DNA of 64,000 bases from contig NC_013174.1 in NCBI RefSeq assembly GCF_000024065.1, positions 1,984,001 through 2,048,000 on the forward strand, read 5' to 3'. Positions within the stretch are counted from its first letter, which is position 1. Each line of letters opens with the position of its first letter. The position numbers and the translations under genes were made by a program. This DNA comes from Jonesia denitrificans DSM 20603. Its GTDB lineage: Bacteria > Actinomycetota > Actinomycetes > Actinomycetales > Cellulomonadaceae. Shown in pieces: positions 44,938-54,200 of the stretch. The notes below the pieces were generated by a model. That model made no database searches, was not told the DNA's origin, and saw only the letters and a list, made by a program, of their open reading frames with translations.

Positions 44938-45734
44938 GGGGCGGGGGTGAATCCGGCGTCGTTGAGGACGTGTTGGGCGGTGTCGTCGAGGATGTACTCC
45001 ACGAATTCGTTGGCGAGTTCTGGTTGCTGCCCGCCGGTGAGTGCCGCGATCGGGTAGTTGCTGCTCACGTTGGCTGAGTCGGGGATGGGGTAGGCGGTGA
45101 CGTCGCCTGCTGCGCGCTGGATGTCTGTGGTGTAGACGATCCCTGCGTCGGCTTCACCGGTGGTGATTTTTCCAAGGACGTCAGTGACGGATTGTTCTTC
45201 GCTGGCGGGATGCAGGGCGATGTTGGCGCTTGTGGTGAGGTGTTGGGTTGCTGCCCCACAGGGTACTTGTGGGGCGCACACAACGAGTGTGATGTCTGTG
45301 CGGGTGATGTCATGCCAGGTGGTGATGTGTGCTGGGTTGTCTGTGGGGACCGCCACGGTGAGGCTGTTACTGGTGAAGATGGTGGGTGGGTGTTGGGTGA
45401 AGCCGGCGTCGGTGACGGTGCGCATGGTGGTGGTGTCTGCGGCGGCGAATACGTCGGCCGGGCTGCCCTCAATGATGTGGGTGGCGAGCCCGGATGAGCC
45501 GTCAAAGGTGAGTGTGACGTTCACGCCGGGGTGGGTGGCTTCGAACTGGTTGGCGAGGGTTGTGAAGGTGTCGGTGAGGGACGCGGCCGCGAACACGCGG
45601 AGCTCACGTTGGCTGGCGGTGTCGTTGCCGGTTGCGGTGGCGCACGCGCTCAGGGCGCCCACAAGTGCGATCACGGTGAAGGTGAGGGCTGTACGCGTGC
45701 GCCCATGGATGACCGATGCGCTGGAGGCACCCAT
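44934..45734 (-). CDS. modA: Molybdate-binding lipoprotein
   Basis: A 266-residue lipoprotein with signal peptide and lipobox VGALSAC, followed by a ModA-type periplasmic-binding fold: RVFAAASLTDTFTTLANQFE, LTFDGSSGLATHI (the oxyanion-binding Ser residues) and TGEADAGIVYTTDIQ. It captures molybdate outside the membrane. The ATG at 45734 lies 2 bases after the regulator stop, so the operon order is regulator-modA-modB-modC. Molybdenum is needed for nitrate reductase and related enzymes; none is in this window. Confidence 0.92.
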   Translation of the reverse strand: MGASSASVIHGRTRTALTFTVIALVGALSACATATGNDTASQRELRVFAAASLTDTFTTLANQFEATHPGVNVTLTFDGSSGLATHIIEGSPADVFAAADTTTMRTVTDAGFTQHPPTIFTSNSLTVAVPTDNPAHITTWHDITRTDITLVVCAPQVPCGAATQHLTTSANIALHPASEEQSVTDVLGKITTGEADAGIVYTTDIQRAAGDVTAYPIPDSANVSSNYPIAALTGGQQPELANEFVEYILDDTAQHVLNDAGFTPAP

Positions 45735-45736
45735 GG

Positions 45737-46138
45737 TCAGTCCAGTCCTGAGGTGGTCACGATGACGTTGGTCGCTTTGATGACTGCTGTGGCAATGTCA
45801 CCGGGGTTGAGCCCCAGGTCAGTGACAGCTTCGGTGCTCATGAGGGATACGACACGAAATGGTCCGCATTGGAGTTCGACCTGGCTCATGACCTGGTCAC
45901 TAACGATGCGTGTAATCAGCCCGGGAAAGTGGTTTCGTGCTGAGCTGGCTGCAGTACTGGTGGGGTCGGCCAGGTGAGACTGGCTACGGGCGAGGGTGGC
46001 GAGTTCTAGTCCGTCGACCACGCGCCGCCCGGCGTCATCTTTGAGGTCGGTGAGTGTGCCATTGTCGATCCACCGCCGGACTGTATCATCCGAGACCCCC
46101 AAGAAGCGTGCCGCATCACGGACACGTATGTGCGCCAT
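45737..46138 (-). CDS. HTH-TOBE molybdate-responsive regulator
   Basis: A 133-residue protein with a MerR/excisionase-type helix-turn-helix at residues 1-48 (RVRDAARFLGVSDDTVRRWI) and a TOBE (Mop-like) domain at about 70-130 (GLITRIVSDQVMSQVELQCG, VVSLMSTEAVTDLGLNPGD). TOBE domains bind molybdate, so this is a compact equivalent of ModE with a different DNA-binding part. As first gene of the mod operon it probably represses it when molybdate is plentiful. Upstream, the minus strand carries the direct repeat ACTAT-tc-ACTAT, a weak operator or promoter candidate. Confidence 0.83.
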   Translation of the reverse strand: MAHIRVRDAARFLGVSDDTVRRWIDNGTLTDLKDDAGRRVVDGLELATLARSQSHLADPTSTAASSARNHFPGLITRIVSDQVMSQVELQCGPFRVVSLMSTEAVTDLGLNPGDIATAVIKATNVIVTTSGLD

Positions 46139-46207
46139 GTTGTCCCCATTCTTTGCCGCAGGTGAGGCTCATAGTGAATAGTAACAACGTTTCTGAGGAA
46201 AATGAAG

Positions 46208-46239
46208 GAGGAGGGGGCCGCATGCGCAGCCCCCTCCTC
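46208..46239 (-). terminator. Intrinsic terminator of the manB-Trm112 unit
   Basis: A perfect 11-bp GC stem (gaggagggggc at 46208-46218, complement at 46229-46239) with a 10-base loop that is itself nearly palindromic (cgcatgcg). On the minus strand it is followed by cttcattttcc. It lies just past the stop at 46266 and before the mod operon. Confidence 0.75.
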
Positions 46240-46265
46240 AGCTCACCGCCAACGCCAGCGGCGCC

Positions 46266-46511
46266 CTAGGACGTCCGCAACGAACGCGCCTCCGACTCCA
46301 ACAACACCGGAATACCATCACGGACCGGATACGCCAGCGGATTCAACGAATCCGTGGAATGCAACTCAGGTTCACCATCACTGTTGACCCCACCCACCAA
46401 CGGCGCGTGCGTCACCGGGCACCGCACAATCTCCATCACCCACGGCTCAACCGCCACAACACGATCCACCGCAGGGGCATCCTCATTCACATCATCAGAC
46501 ATGTTCGCCAT
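46266..46511 (-). CDS. Trm112 family protein
   Basis: An 81-residue protein of the Trm112/YcaR family: VMEIVRCPVTHAPL, then LNPLAYPVRDGIPVLLESEA. The single CPVTHAPL Cys means the full zinc-binding Cys set is not conserved. In eukaryotes Trm112 activates methyltransferases; in bacteria it is usually a small partner of uncertain role. Its ATG overlaps the manB stop (TAATG), so the two are translationally coupled. An alternative ATG lies three codons in (46502). I recall the same pairing with phosphomannomutase in other actinobacteria. Confidence 0.85.
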   Translation of the reverse strand: MANMSDDVNEDAPAVDRVVAVEPWVMEIVRCPVTHAPLVGGVNSDGEPELHSTDSLNPLAYPVRDGIPVLLESEARSLRTS

Positions 46512-48019
46512 TATTCCTGCTCTCCCTCAGTTCCGCGGATCAGCCCAAGAACATCATCTCGAACCTTCACCATCATGTCCTCATCCGCTGCTTCCACATT
46601 GAGCCGCAACAACGGTTCCGTGTTCGACGCCCGCACGTTAAACCACCACTGCGGGTGGCCCTCCCAATGCGACACCGTCAACCCATCCAACTCATCAACA
46701 ACGACCTCACCGCCGCCCTGATTCGTCACATACGCATCGACAATACGAGCACGAGCCGCAGGAACATCACGAACAGTAGAGTTAATCTCCCCTGAGGCGA
46801 CATACGGTTCATACATGTCTGCGATCGCTGACAGCGGGTGCGGTTGAGACCCAAGAGCCGCCAACACATGCAACGCAGCAAGCATCCCGGTGTCTGCAAA
46901 GAAGAAATCACGGAAGTAGTAGTGAGCAGAATGCTCACCCCCAAAAATCGCCTCATGCGAGGCCATCTCCGCCTTAATAAACGAATGCCCCACCCGAGTG
47001 CGCACAACCCGCGCCCCCGCAGCTTCCAAAAAGTCAGGCACAGCACGCGAGGTAATCAGGTTGTGAATCACCACAGGATCACGGCCAGCTTCGCGTTCCT
47101 TAGCGACCTCACGCAGCCCCACCAACGACGTAATCGCCGATGGACTCACCGCCCGCCCCTGCTCATCAACAACAAAACACCGGTCAGCGTCCCCATCAAA
47201 CGCCAACCCAATATCCGCACCATGCTCAACAACAGCACGCTGCAAGTCAACTAAGTTCTTCGGATCAAGCGGGTTCGCCTCATGGTTCGGGAACGACCCA
47301 TCCAACTCAAAATACAAAGGAACAATATCCAGCGGCAACGCCGGCAACCCTGCCGCATCACCAAACACCGCAGGAACCGTCAACCCGCCCATGCCGTTCC
47401 CGGCATCAACCACAACCTTCAACGGGCGGATCCCTGAAATATCAACCAAAGACCGCAAAAATGAGGCGTACTCGCCGAGCATCTCACGACGCGACACCTG
47501 ACCCAACTGTGTTGCTTCCCCAGGCAACCCATAAGCCACATACTGCTGAGCCAACTCACGAATCCGACCCAACCCCGAATCCTGACCCACCGGACGCGCC
47601 CCCGCACGACACAACTTCATCCCGTTGTACTGCGCAGGATTATGCGACGCCGTAAACATCGCCCCCGGAATACCCCACACACCCGACGCGTGATACAAAC
47701 CATCAGTCGAACACAAACCAATATCAAGAACATCCACACCAGCAGCAGTCAACCCACGCGCAAACGCCGCCACCAACTCCGGCCCCGACTCGCGCATATC
47801 CCGCCCCACAACAACCTGAGGACGCCGCCCACCAGCCGCCACAATATCCGCCGGAGTCTGATCGGCACGATCACCAGCATCAGGAATCACCACCACAGTG
47901 GCAAACGCCGCACCAATCGCCTGCGCCACCTCAGCATTCAACTGCTGGGGAACAACCCCACGAACGTCATACGACTTAATGATCTCGGCTAAATCAACGC
48001 CAGGCTTATGTGCACTCAT
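46511..48019 (-). CDS. manB: Phosphomannomutase/phosphoglucomutase
   Basis: A 502-residue alpha-D-phosphohexomutase interconverting mannose (or glucose) 6- and 1-phosphate, feeding GDP-mannose and cell-envelope glycan synthesis. The catalytic phosphoserine loop is MFTASHNPAQYNGMKLC, the metal site LAFDGDADRCFVVDE and the sugar loop FGGEHSAHYYF. The C-terminal phosphate-binding loop is VRASNTEPLLRLNVEA. The start ATG at 48019 opens MSAHKPGVDLAEIIKSYDVR. It follows DUF3499 by 45 bases and overlaps Trm112, an operon seen widely in actinobacteria. Confidence 0.92.
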   Translation of the reverse strand: MSAHKPGVDLAEIIKSYDVRGVVPQQLNAEVAQAIGAAFATVVVIPDAGDRADQTPADIVAAGGRRPQVVVGRDMRESGPELVAAFARGLTAAGVDVLDIGLCSTDGLYHASGVWGIPGAMFTASHNPAQYNGMKLCRAGARPVGQDSGLGRIRELAQQYVAYGLPGEATQLGQVSRREMLGEYASFLRSLVDISGIRPLKVVVDAGNGMGGLTVPAVFGDAAGLPALPLDIVPLYFELDGSFPNHEANPLDPKNLVDLQRAVVEHGADIGLAFDGDADRCFVVDEQGRAVSPSAITSLVGLREVAKEREAGRDPVVIHNLITSRAVPDFLEAAGARVVRTRVGHSFIKAEMASHEAIFGGEHSAHYYFRDFFFADTGMLAALHVLAALGSQPHPLSAIADMYEPYVASGEINSTVRDVPAARARIVDAYVTNQGGGEVVVDELDGLTVSHWEGHPQWWFNVRASNTEPLLRLNVEAADEDMMVKVRDDVLGLIRGTEGEQE

Positions 48020-48064
48020 ACTCCAAGCCTAAACGGTTCACGTCACAGACCGAACCCACACCCA

Positions 48065-48778
48065 TCACACAGGCGGAGTTGGCGCCCCCGCATCACCACG
48101 CAACACCCGCAAATGCCCACGTCGGCGAATCTCCCCCTCCTGCACCGGCTCTGGATCAGCCGCATGCCGAGGCGGCGCAGGAACCGGTTCCGACGCCCCC
48201 ACCGGAAGCCGAGGCGACACTGAAGGCTCCCCAGCCCACGCTGGCCGACGCCCACCCGGATACGGAACAGGAGCAACACCACGGCCAGGCGCATCAACAG
48301 AACCCGAACCAGCAGGCACCCCCCGCGCCCGCAACGAAGCAGACGTCTGCGGCGAGGCAGGAGTCGCAGCAGACACACCACCCTCCGACGCGGAACTCAC
48401 CACATCCGCTAGCACAGCCCAATCATCACGAGGCGCATGCAACGGCCGAGAAATCTCCCGCCGACGCTCCTCCACCGCATCCACCGCAACCGCCCGCGCA
48501 CCATCACGCGACCGAGAACCACCAGCAGGGTGGGCCTGCCGCGACTGCACAGCACCCTTATCCACCTCGCGCCCCGACGGCGCCACCACACGCACAACCT
48601 CCCACCCACGCGGAGCGGTCAACCGAGAGGCATGCTCCTCACACAAGTCATAACTGTGCGGCTCCGCAGCAACAGCAAGCGGGCCCACAACAACAGTCGA
48701 ATCGGAGTACACGTACGTGAGCGTGGCCACGGCATCCCGTGAGCACGCTGTTCGAGAGCATTGGCGAGAGACAGGCAC
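48065..48778 (-). CDS. DUF3499 family protein
   Basis: A protein of about 237 residues. The first 75 are the DUF3499 core, with a probable zinc-binding set RQCSRTAC and YDLCEEHASRL around VATLTYVYSDSTVVVGPLAV. The rest is low-complexity Pro/Ala/Arg-rich and likely disordered, much longer than the usual tail. GTG 48778 (VPVSRQCSRTAC) starts the conserved part; a longer reading to 48829 would add a basic leader and shrink the promoter gap to the divergent gene. DUF3499 regularly precedes manB. Function is unknown. Confidence 0.82.
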   Translation of the reverse strand: MPVSRQCSRTACSRDAVATLTYVYSDSTVVVGPLAVAAEPHSYDLCEEHASRLTAPRGWEVVRVVAPSGREVDKGAVQSRQAHPAGGSRSRDGARAVAVDAVEERRREISRPLHAPRDDWAVLADVVSSASEGGVSAATPASPQTSASLRARGVPAGSGSVDAPGRGVAPVPYPGGRRPAWAGEPSVSPRLPVGASEPVPAPPRHAADPEPVQEGEIRRRGHLRVLRGDAGAPTPPV

Positions 48779-48894
48779 ACCTGAAATGTACCCCTGTTTC
48801 ACCCACACACGAACCACTACACGCCGCACAGGTTATTCCCAGCCGCAGTTCGTCCACTAATGTGGGGAACAACGCAGAACGGAAGAGCACAACC

Positions 48895-49392
48895 ATGGAA
48901 CCCCGCCACCAAGACACCCCCACCCCACGCGCTACAACCCCGCCACCCATTCCCAGCCTCGCCCACCCGGCACCCCACCCCAAAGGACGACGCAGAGACA
49001 GACACGGGCGCGGACTACGTGGACTCATGTACCCACCCGTTCACCCCGCCTACCGCACCCGACGAGAACGCTTCGATGAATGCGTTGTCCACTACGTTGA
49101 CGTCCTTCGTACACACTGGGAACGGCACCTGCAAGGAATGGAATTCGCCGTCGAAGACGTCCCACCATCAGACCCGTCACCGTGGGAAGCCCACGGTGTC
49201 CCCATGGGCAGATTCTTCACCGGCGGCCGCGGACAAGCCACCCGAATCGTCGTCTACCGCCGCCCCATCGAAGCACGCGCCCAAGACGCCGACGACGTCG
49301 AACAACTCATCCGTGACGTCATCGTCGAACAAGTCGCCTACGTCCTTGGACGCAACCCCTGCGACATCGACCCCAACTACGAAGGCCAATAA
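48895..49392 (+). CDS. Metallopeptidase-family (zincin-like) protein, degenerate motif
   Basis: A 165-residue protein of the small zincin-like 'metallopeptidase family' found next to DUF3499. A disordered basic N-terminus (about 45 residues) is followed by the family core: RRERFDECVVHYVDVLRTHW, GMEFAVEDVPPSDPSPW, RIVVYRRPIEARAQDADDVE. Where zinc enzymes of the family carry HExxH, this one reads VIVEQVAYVLG, with no His. The zinc site therefore looks lost and the protein is probably not an active peptidase. ATG 48895 has GGAAGAG upstream. It is divergent from DUF3499 and converges on DUF5719. Confidence 0.8.
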   Translation: MEPRHQDTPTPRATTPPPIPSLAHPAPHPKGRRRDRHGRGLRGLMYPPVHPAYRTRRERFDECVVHYVDVLRTHWERHLQGMEFAVEDVPPSDPSPWEAHGVPMGRFFTGGRGQATRIVVYRRPIEARAQDADDVEQLIRDVIVEQVAYVLGRNPCDIDPNYEGQ

Positions 49393-49405
49393 ACTGACAC
49401 TGCCG

Positions 49406-51277
49406 TTACTCGGTCGGTAGCCCCGCCCGCACCGAACGCTCCACCGTCACAAACGGCGCGTCCGCCGCACTCACATGCGGCGCAAACACACTCAACGACC
49501 CAGGAATCTCAGGATCCGCAGTCACCACCGACCACGACACCACACCATCGTGGCCATCACGAGGCACAACCACCACCGCGCTCGCACCAGAAAACTCACC
49601 CATATTAAGAGAATTCGTTTGCCCAACAGACAACGTCAACGTCCGCTGCGTCAACTGCCCGCCCTGCTCATCAAACACAAGCACATCAGCGACCGCCTCA
49701 GAAGCAACCACCCACGCCTCACGCGCAGTCTGTTCCTCCTCAGTCCACGAATCCCCCTGCTTGTCACCCTCACCCGACTCGTCACTCGCATACACATTCG
49801 GAACCGCATCAAGCTCTGACACCACCTCCGCCTGCGTACTCCCCCCTGGAAGACGAGTAGCCACCAACGTCGCATCCACCCCCAGAGGAAGAACAACCGC
49901 TGACGTCGCCGACACAAACGGAACACCCACCGAACTCTCCGCCGACACTGTACCCACCGCAGCAGGAACCCACGCAAAATCAGACGGCGTGCCGAAACGA
50001 CTACCGACATCATCAGGAGCTTGATCATTAACCCGTGCCCCCGCAAGGACAGGCACATCCGCATCCACAACAACCGAATACTCCCCAGCAGGGACACCCG
50101 TCAACGGCACATCAATCACCTGACCAGCAACAAGATCATGGGCAGTCGCACCCAACAACACCACATGCCCATCAGGACCAAGAAGAGTCACCCGCACCTG
50201 CCCCACAACGTCACCAGCCACCTGAGCCGCATCTTCTTCAGAAGCCTGCGCAAGAGAAGCCACCGGCGAAAAATCGGGAGCAACAACACGCACCACCGAT
50301 GCACGTTCCGCATCGTCAACACGATCACGAACCACCACCCCAGGGACCACCTGGACCTGCTGCGGCGACGCACCCGGAACAACAAGATCACCACCAAGCG
50401 ATGTGATCCCATCCAACTCTGAATGCTCAATCACCGCAGTCACCAACGCGCCCGCAGCCGCCACATGAACCGCCACACGACGCTGCTGCGCAGCAACACC
50501 CTCAAGCAACACCTCAACCTGCTCCCCAGGCGGCACCAACAACGACTCCGCCCCCGGCAACCCCACCCGGCCAGAAGGCCCCCACATGGTGACAGTAACC
50601 GTCGCAGCAGTCACCGACGGATTCATCACCCGCAACGCAGAACTCGCACCCAACTGAGTTGAGCCACCCACAAGCCACTGCTCACTCGACGCCACCTGAC
50701 ACGGCGCCCCCACTGTCCCACGTCGATCCCCACCATCGACCGAGGTCAACACCGACGCAGCAGTCCACTGCCCCTCAGCACTCTGCGCAACCCCCCGGCC
50801 CGACGTCACAGCCACCAGCGCATCAGCAATCCCAGGGAAATCACGCACAGCCGGAGCGTCAACGTCGTGCGCAGTCAACGACGGCGCACCCGCGACTTGC
50901 GCCGAACCTGAATCATCGTCCACCCCACCACGAGGGACCAAACCACTCACAGCCACCCCACCCCCACGACCCAAAACACCCAACCGAACCTGCCGCGAGG
51001 AGGACACTTGCTGCTCCGCCAACGTGTCATCAACCATCACCGACTGCTGCTGAGTCAACCGCACCGGCTCAGGACACACCACCATCGACGACGGCGAACC
51101 AATATCCACCTGAGTCAACCCTCGGGCAACATCAGGACGCCGTGCCGACACCCCATCCAACGGCGCCACCACCAACGCCGCACTCGCACCCACCACAACA
51201 AGCGCAGCAAGCACACTCGACACCGTTCCCCGGCGCGCCCGGCGGCGATCAATATCGTCCTGACTACGCACACCCAC
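49406..51277 (-). CDS. DUF5719 family secreted protein
   Basis: A 623-residue protein with an N-terminal span (residues 18-40, TVSSVLAALVVVGASAALVV) and a long extracytoplasmic part rich in Val, Ser, Asp and short beta-strands (SALRVMNPSVTAATVTVTMW, LRGVAAQQRRVAVHVAAAG-like). This matches the actinobacterial DUF5719 group, encoded beside the giant membrane glycosyltransferase. The start GTG shares one base with the preceding stop (TAGTG), so it is coupled to that gene. It is probably a surface partner of the glycosyltransferase. No enzyme motif is seen. Confidence 0.82.
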   Translation of the reverse strand: MGVRSQDDIDRRRARRGTVSSVLAALVVVGASAALVVAPLDGVSARRPDVARGLTQVDIGSPSSMVVCPEPVRLTQQQSVMVDDTLAEQQVSSSRQVRLGVLGRGGGVAVSGLVPRGGVDDDSGSAQVAGAPSLTAHDVDAPAVRDFPGIADALVAVTSGRGVAQSAEGQWTAASVLTSVDGGDRRGTVGAPCQVASSEQWLVGGSTQLGASSALRVMNPSVTAATVTVTMWGPSGRVGLPGAESLLVPPGEQVEVLLEGVAAQQRRVAVHVAAAGALVTAVIEHSELDGITSLGGDLVVPGASPQQVQVVPGVVVRDRVDDAERASVVRVVAPDFSPVASLAQASEEDAAQVAGDVVGQVRVTLLGPDGHVVLLGATAHDLVAGQVIDVPLTGVPAGEYSVVVDADVPVLAGARVNDQAPDDVGSRFGTPSDFAWVPAAVGTVSAESSVGVPFVSATSAVVLPLGVDATLVATRLPGGSTQAEVVSELDAVPNVYASDESGEGDKQGDSWTEEEQTAREAWVVASEAVADVLVFDEQGGQLTQRTLTLSVGQTNSLNMGEFSGASAVVVVPRDGHDGVVSWSVVTADPEIPGSLSVFAPHVSAADAPFVTVERSVRAGLPTE

Positions 51278-54200
51278 TACGCACCCCCTCCTTTACGCCG
51301 CACAGGAATAGCCAAGAACGTAAACACCACAAGAACAGCACACTGAAGGATGAGCCACGGCAACTGCGACGAACGCTCATACGACACCGCCAAACTCTGC
51401 CCCTCATACGCTGACGCAGGAATTTCAAACGCCTGCATTCCCTGCACCTCAGTAGGAACCAACGAACGCCCCTGCACACTCGCATGCCACCCCGGCGCGG
51501 CATTCTCCGCGAGCACCAACAACCGCTCCCCCTGACCAGACGGAAGCGTGGACGATACCGTCAACGGACCAGCAGACACAGCCTGAGGCCGGCCCAACAC
51601 CGCATCGCCAGACCGATCAGAACCCACCTCATACACCACCGCCCATGCAGGCTCCCCCGCAATGACCGTCACCCGCTCCGGCTCCTGATCACCAGCAGTC
51701 ATCCCGCCAGCCAACGACGGGACCCCCACCGGTGCAGCAGTCGCCTGCGCCGGATCTACCGCCAACGGGTTCACCCGCCACAACGTTCCCAACTCCTGCG
51801 AACTCACCCGCTCAATACCTGCCACCCGATCAATACGTGACGTCAGCTGAGCAGCCAACACCGGGTCATCACCTGGCACAAAAACAGACCCAATCCCCTG
51901 CTGTGCCAGCAAAAACACCAACGACGGACCATCCTCCGCCTCAAGACCACGCGCCACATGCGCGACAATCTCGGCAATATCATCAGGGCGACCACCCAAC
52001 TGGGCGACATTCACAACCGTCGATGTCTCAAAAAGATGCGGACCATCATGATGCACCAACTGATACCGCACCCGATCATCATCCACAGAATCCAACAGCA
52101 GCACCCGCGCTGCACGCCCCGAACTTTGCATCTGCTGCGCCACCGCAGGAATCACAGCACCCTCGTGACGCTGCAACGGAGAATCCTCACCCGCAAACAC
52201 CCGATCATCAGACCACAACGCCAACGAGCCAACCGGCACCACAAGCACCAACAAACCAGCAACGCCCAACGCCACCTGACGCCACCCAAACGAATAATCA
52301 TGAGTGCGTGCCACCAAACCATCAGCCGCACTCACACACGCACCCAGCAAACCAAGCCAGACAACAGACACCCCAGCGCCAGCCCACCCAGTCACAAACT
52401 GGCCACCCGACGCCGAAACCACCACACTCGACGAAGCCACAGCGGTCGCGAGCCCAAGAACAACAACCCACCACGAAAAACGCACGGCCCGCACCGCCGT
52501 CCCTCGACGCATCAATGCCAACAACGCAGCAGTAAGGACAAGGGCACCCGCCACAAACGGCAACGCACCCACCACAGCACTGCTCCACCCATCAGACAGC
52601 ATCGGCACGTCCACAGCGACCGGCAACCCCAACAACAACTGCCATCGGTCCGGCACATCGTAAGGAAAAGGAGCCCCCGGGTCAGCAAACATAATCCGCC
52701 ACCCACCAACGTCCCAATTCACCACTGCCCGCAACAACAACGGCCCCAACACCGCCAATGCCGGCAACGGCACACACCACAACGCACGCGTGCGCGTGAA
52801 CACAGCCGCGGTCCCCACAAGCACCACACCCGGCAACAACAACACCGGCGCAGCCGCAGTCAACACAGCAAACACCAACGCCGCACCACCCAGCGCAGCC
52901 AACGACTGACGAGGCGAAGACACACTCTGCTCCGCCACCGGTCGAGCCGCAACCGTGTCTCGCTCCGCCAACTGGGCACGCAACTGCTCATCCTGGCGTC
53001 GCTCATACCGAAGCACCGGCCCCTGCAACACATCACGAGCCTGAACACCACACGCACGAACCAGGGCAACAACAAGCCACGGAAGCGCCGAATGCGCAAT
53101 CAATGCACCCAACCTGCCCTGCCCCACCGCAACCAACAACGCCGGAGAAGCCACCCAGAACAACGACGCCCACAACCGGATCACTACCGAGCGCGACACC
53201 GCACCAGCAGCAAACCACGCCCCCACACCACTAGCCAACAACACAGCAACAACAGTGATGTTAACCGCCCACTGCATGTTCCCCGCCGTCAACGCAACAA
53301 CTGGAGCCAGAGTTTGCACAAGCGGGTCAGCAGGAGCTGACGCCCCCAGCCCATCCCGCACCCAACCGCTGGACCACACACGCCACAAGTCACTCCAACC
53401 GCCGTCAGCGCTCACTAACGCCCCGCCCATCAGACGGCCACGATCCACCACTGCTGGCAACAAGTCGCGCATCGCTACCGCAGTCACGACAGCAAGCATG
53501 CTCAGCAACACCACAAACACCGAACGCCGTTTCGCAGCCAACGCACGCACTTCACGGCGGTCCAACTCGCTCAGCCCAAATAACTGTCGCCGTAGCGCCG
53601 AACGAGCAAGCCGCCGATCGCGGTAAAACTGAACCAGATCAGCCAAGGACACTTGCATCGGCGCTAACACCGACAACGGAACCCGGCGGGCCTTCACAAT
53701 ACGGCGGCGCGACGCAAAGACCTGCCCCACACGAGCCGCAAGCCCCAACGGAGACAACAACTCCGTCCACGCACGACGTGGCTGCTTGCGAGCGATACGG
53801 GCCAATGCCCGAAATGGAGCCAAAATTAGAAGAAACAGGACGACAAAAGGAAACGCAATAAAAGGCCGGTTCGATGCGGCAAAAAGTCGTTGCCCACTCA
53901 ACCGGGCCGCAAAAGACGGCTCATCCACATCATCATCAAGGACAGTGGGACGCGGGGTGGGAAGCAGTTGAGAAGAACCACGCAACCCCAACAACGACGC
54001 CTGCGCATGCTCCACAACCGCTTGAGGAGCCACCACAACACGCGCACCATGCAACCGGGCACGGCGACAAAACTCCAACGAATCACCATACCGCCCAAAC
54101 CCCGGGTCAGTACCGCCCAATTCAGCCCACAAGTCCCGGTACACCAGCGCACCAGTTAGCCCCACCGCATAGACATCGTCGCGGCCATCATGCTGGCCCT

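Noticed and set aside
48010-48720. 236-codon plus-strand frame opposite DUF3499
   Set aside because: Low-complexity His/Gln/Pro-rich translation mirroring the repetitive tail of the DUF3499 gene; the minus strand has the recognisable family core.
51958-53340. Long open frame of 460 codons on the plus strand, with further ones at 50659-51414 and 51732-52535
   Set aside because: They lie opposite the giant glycosyltransferase and DUF5719 genes. The translations are Pro/His/Arg-rich with no fold-like pattern, as expected from the reverse strand of GC-rich coding DNA.
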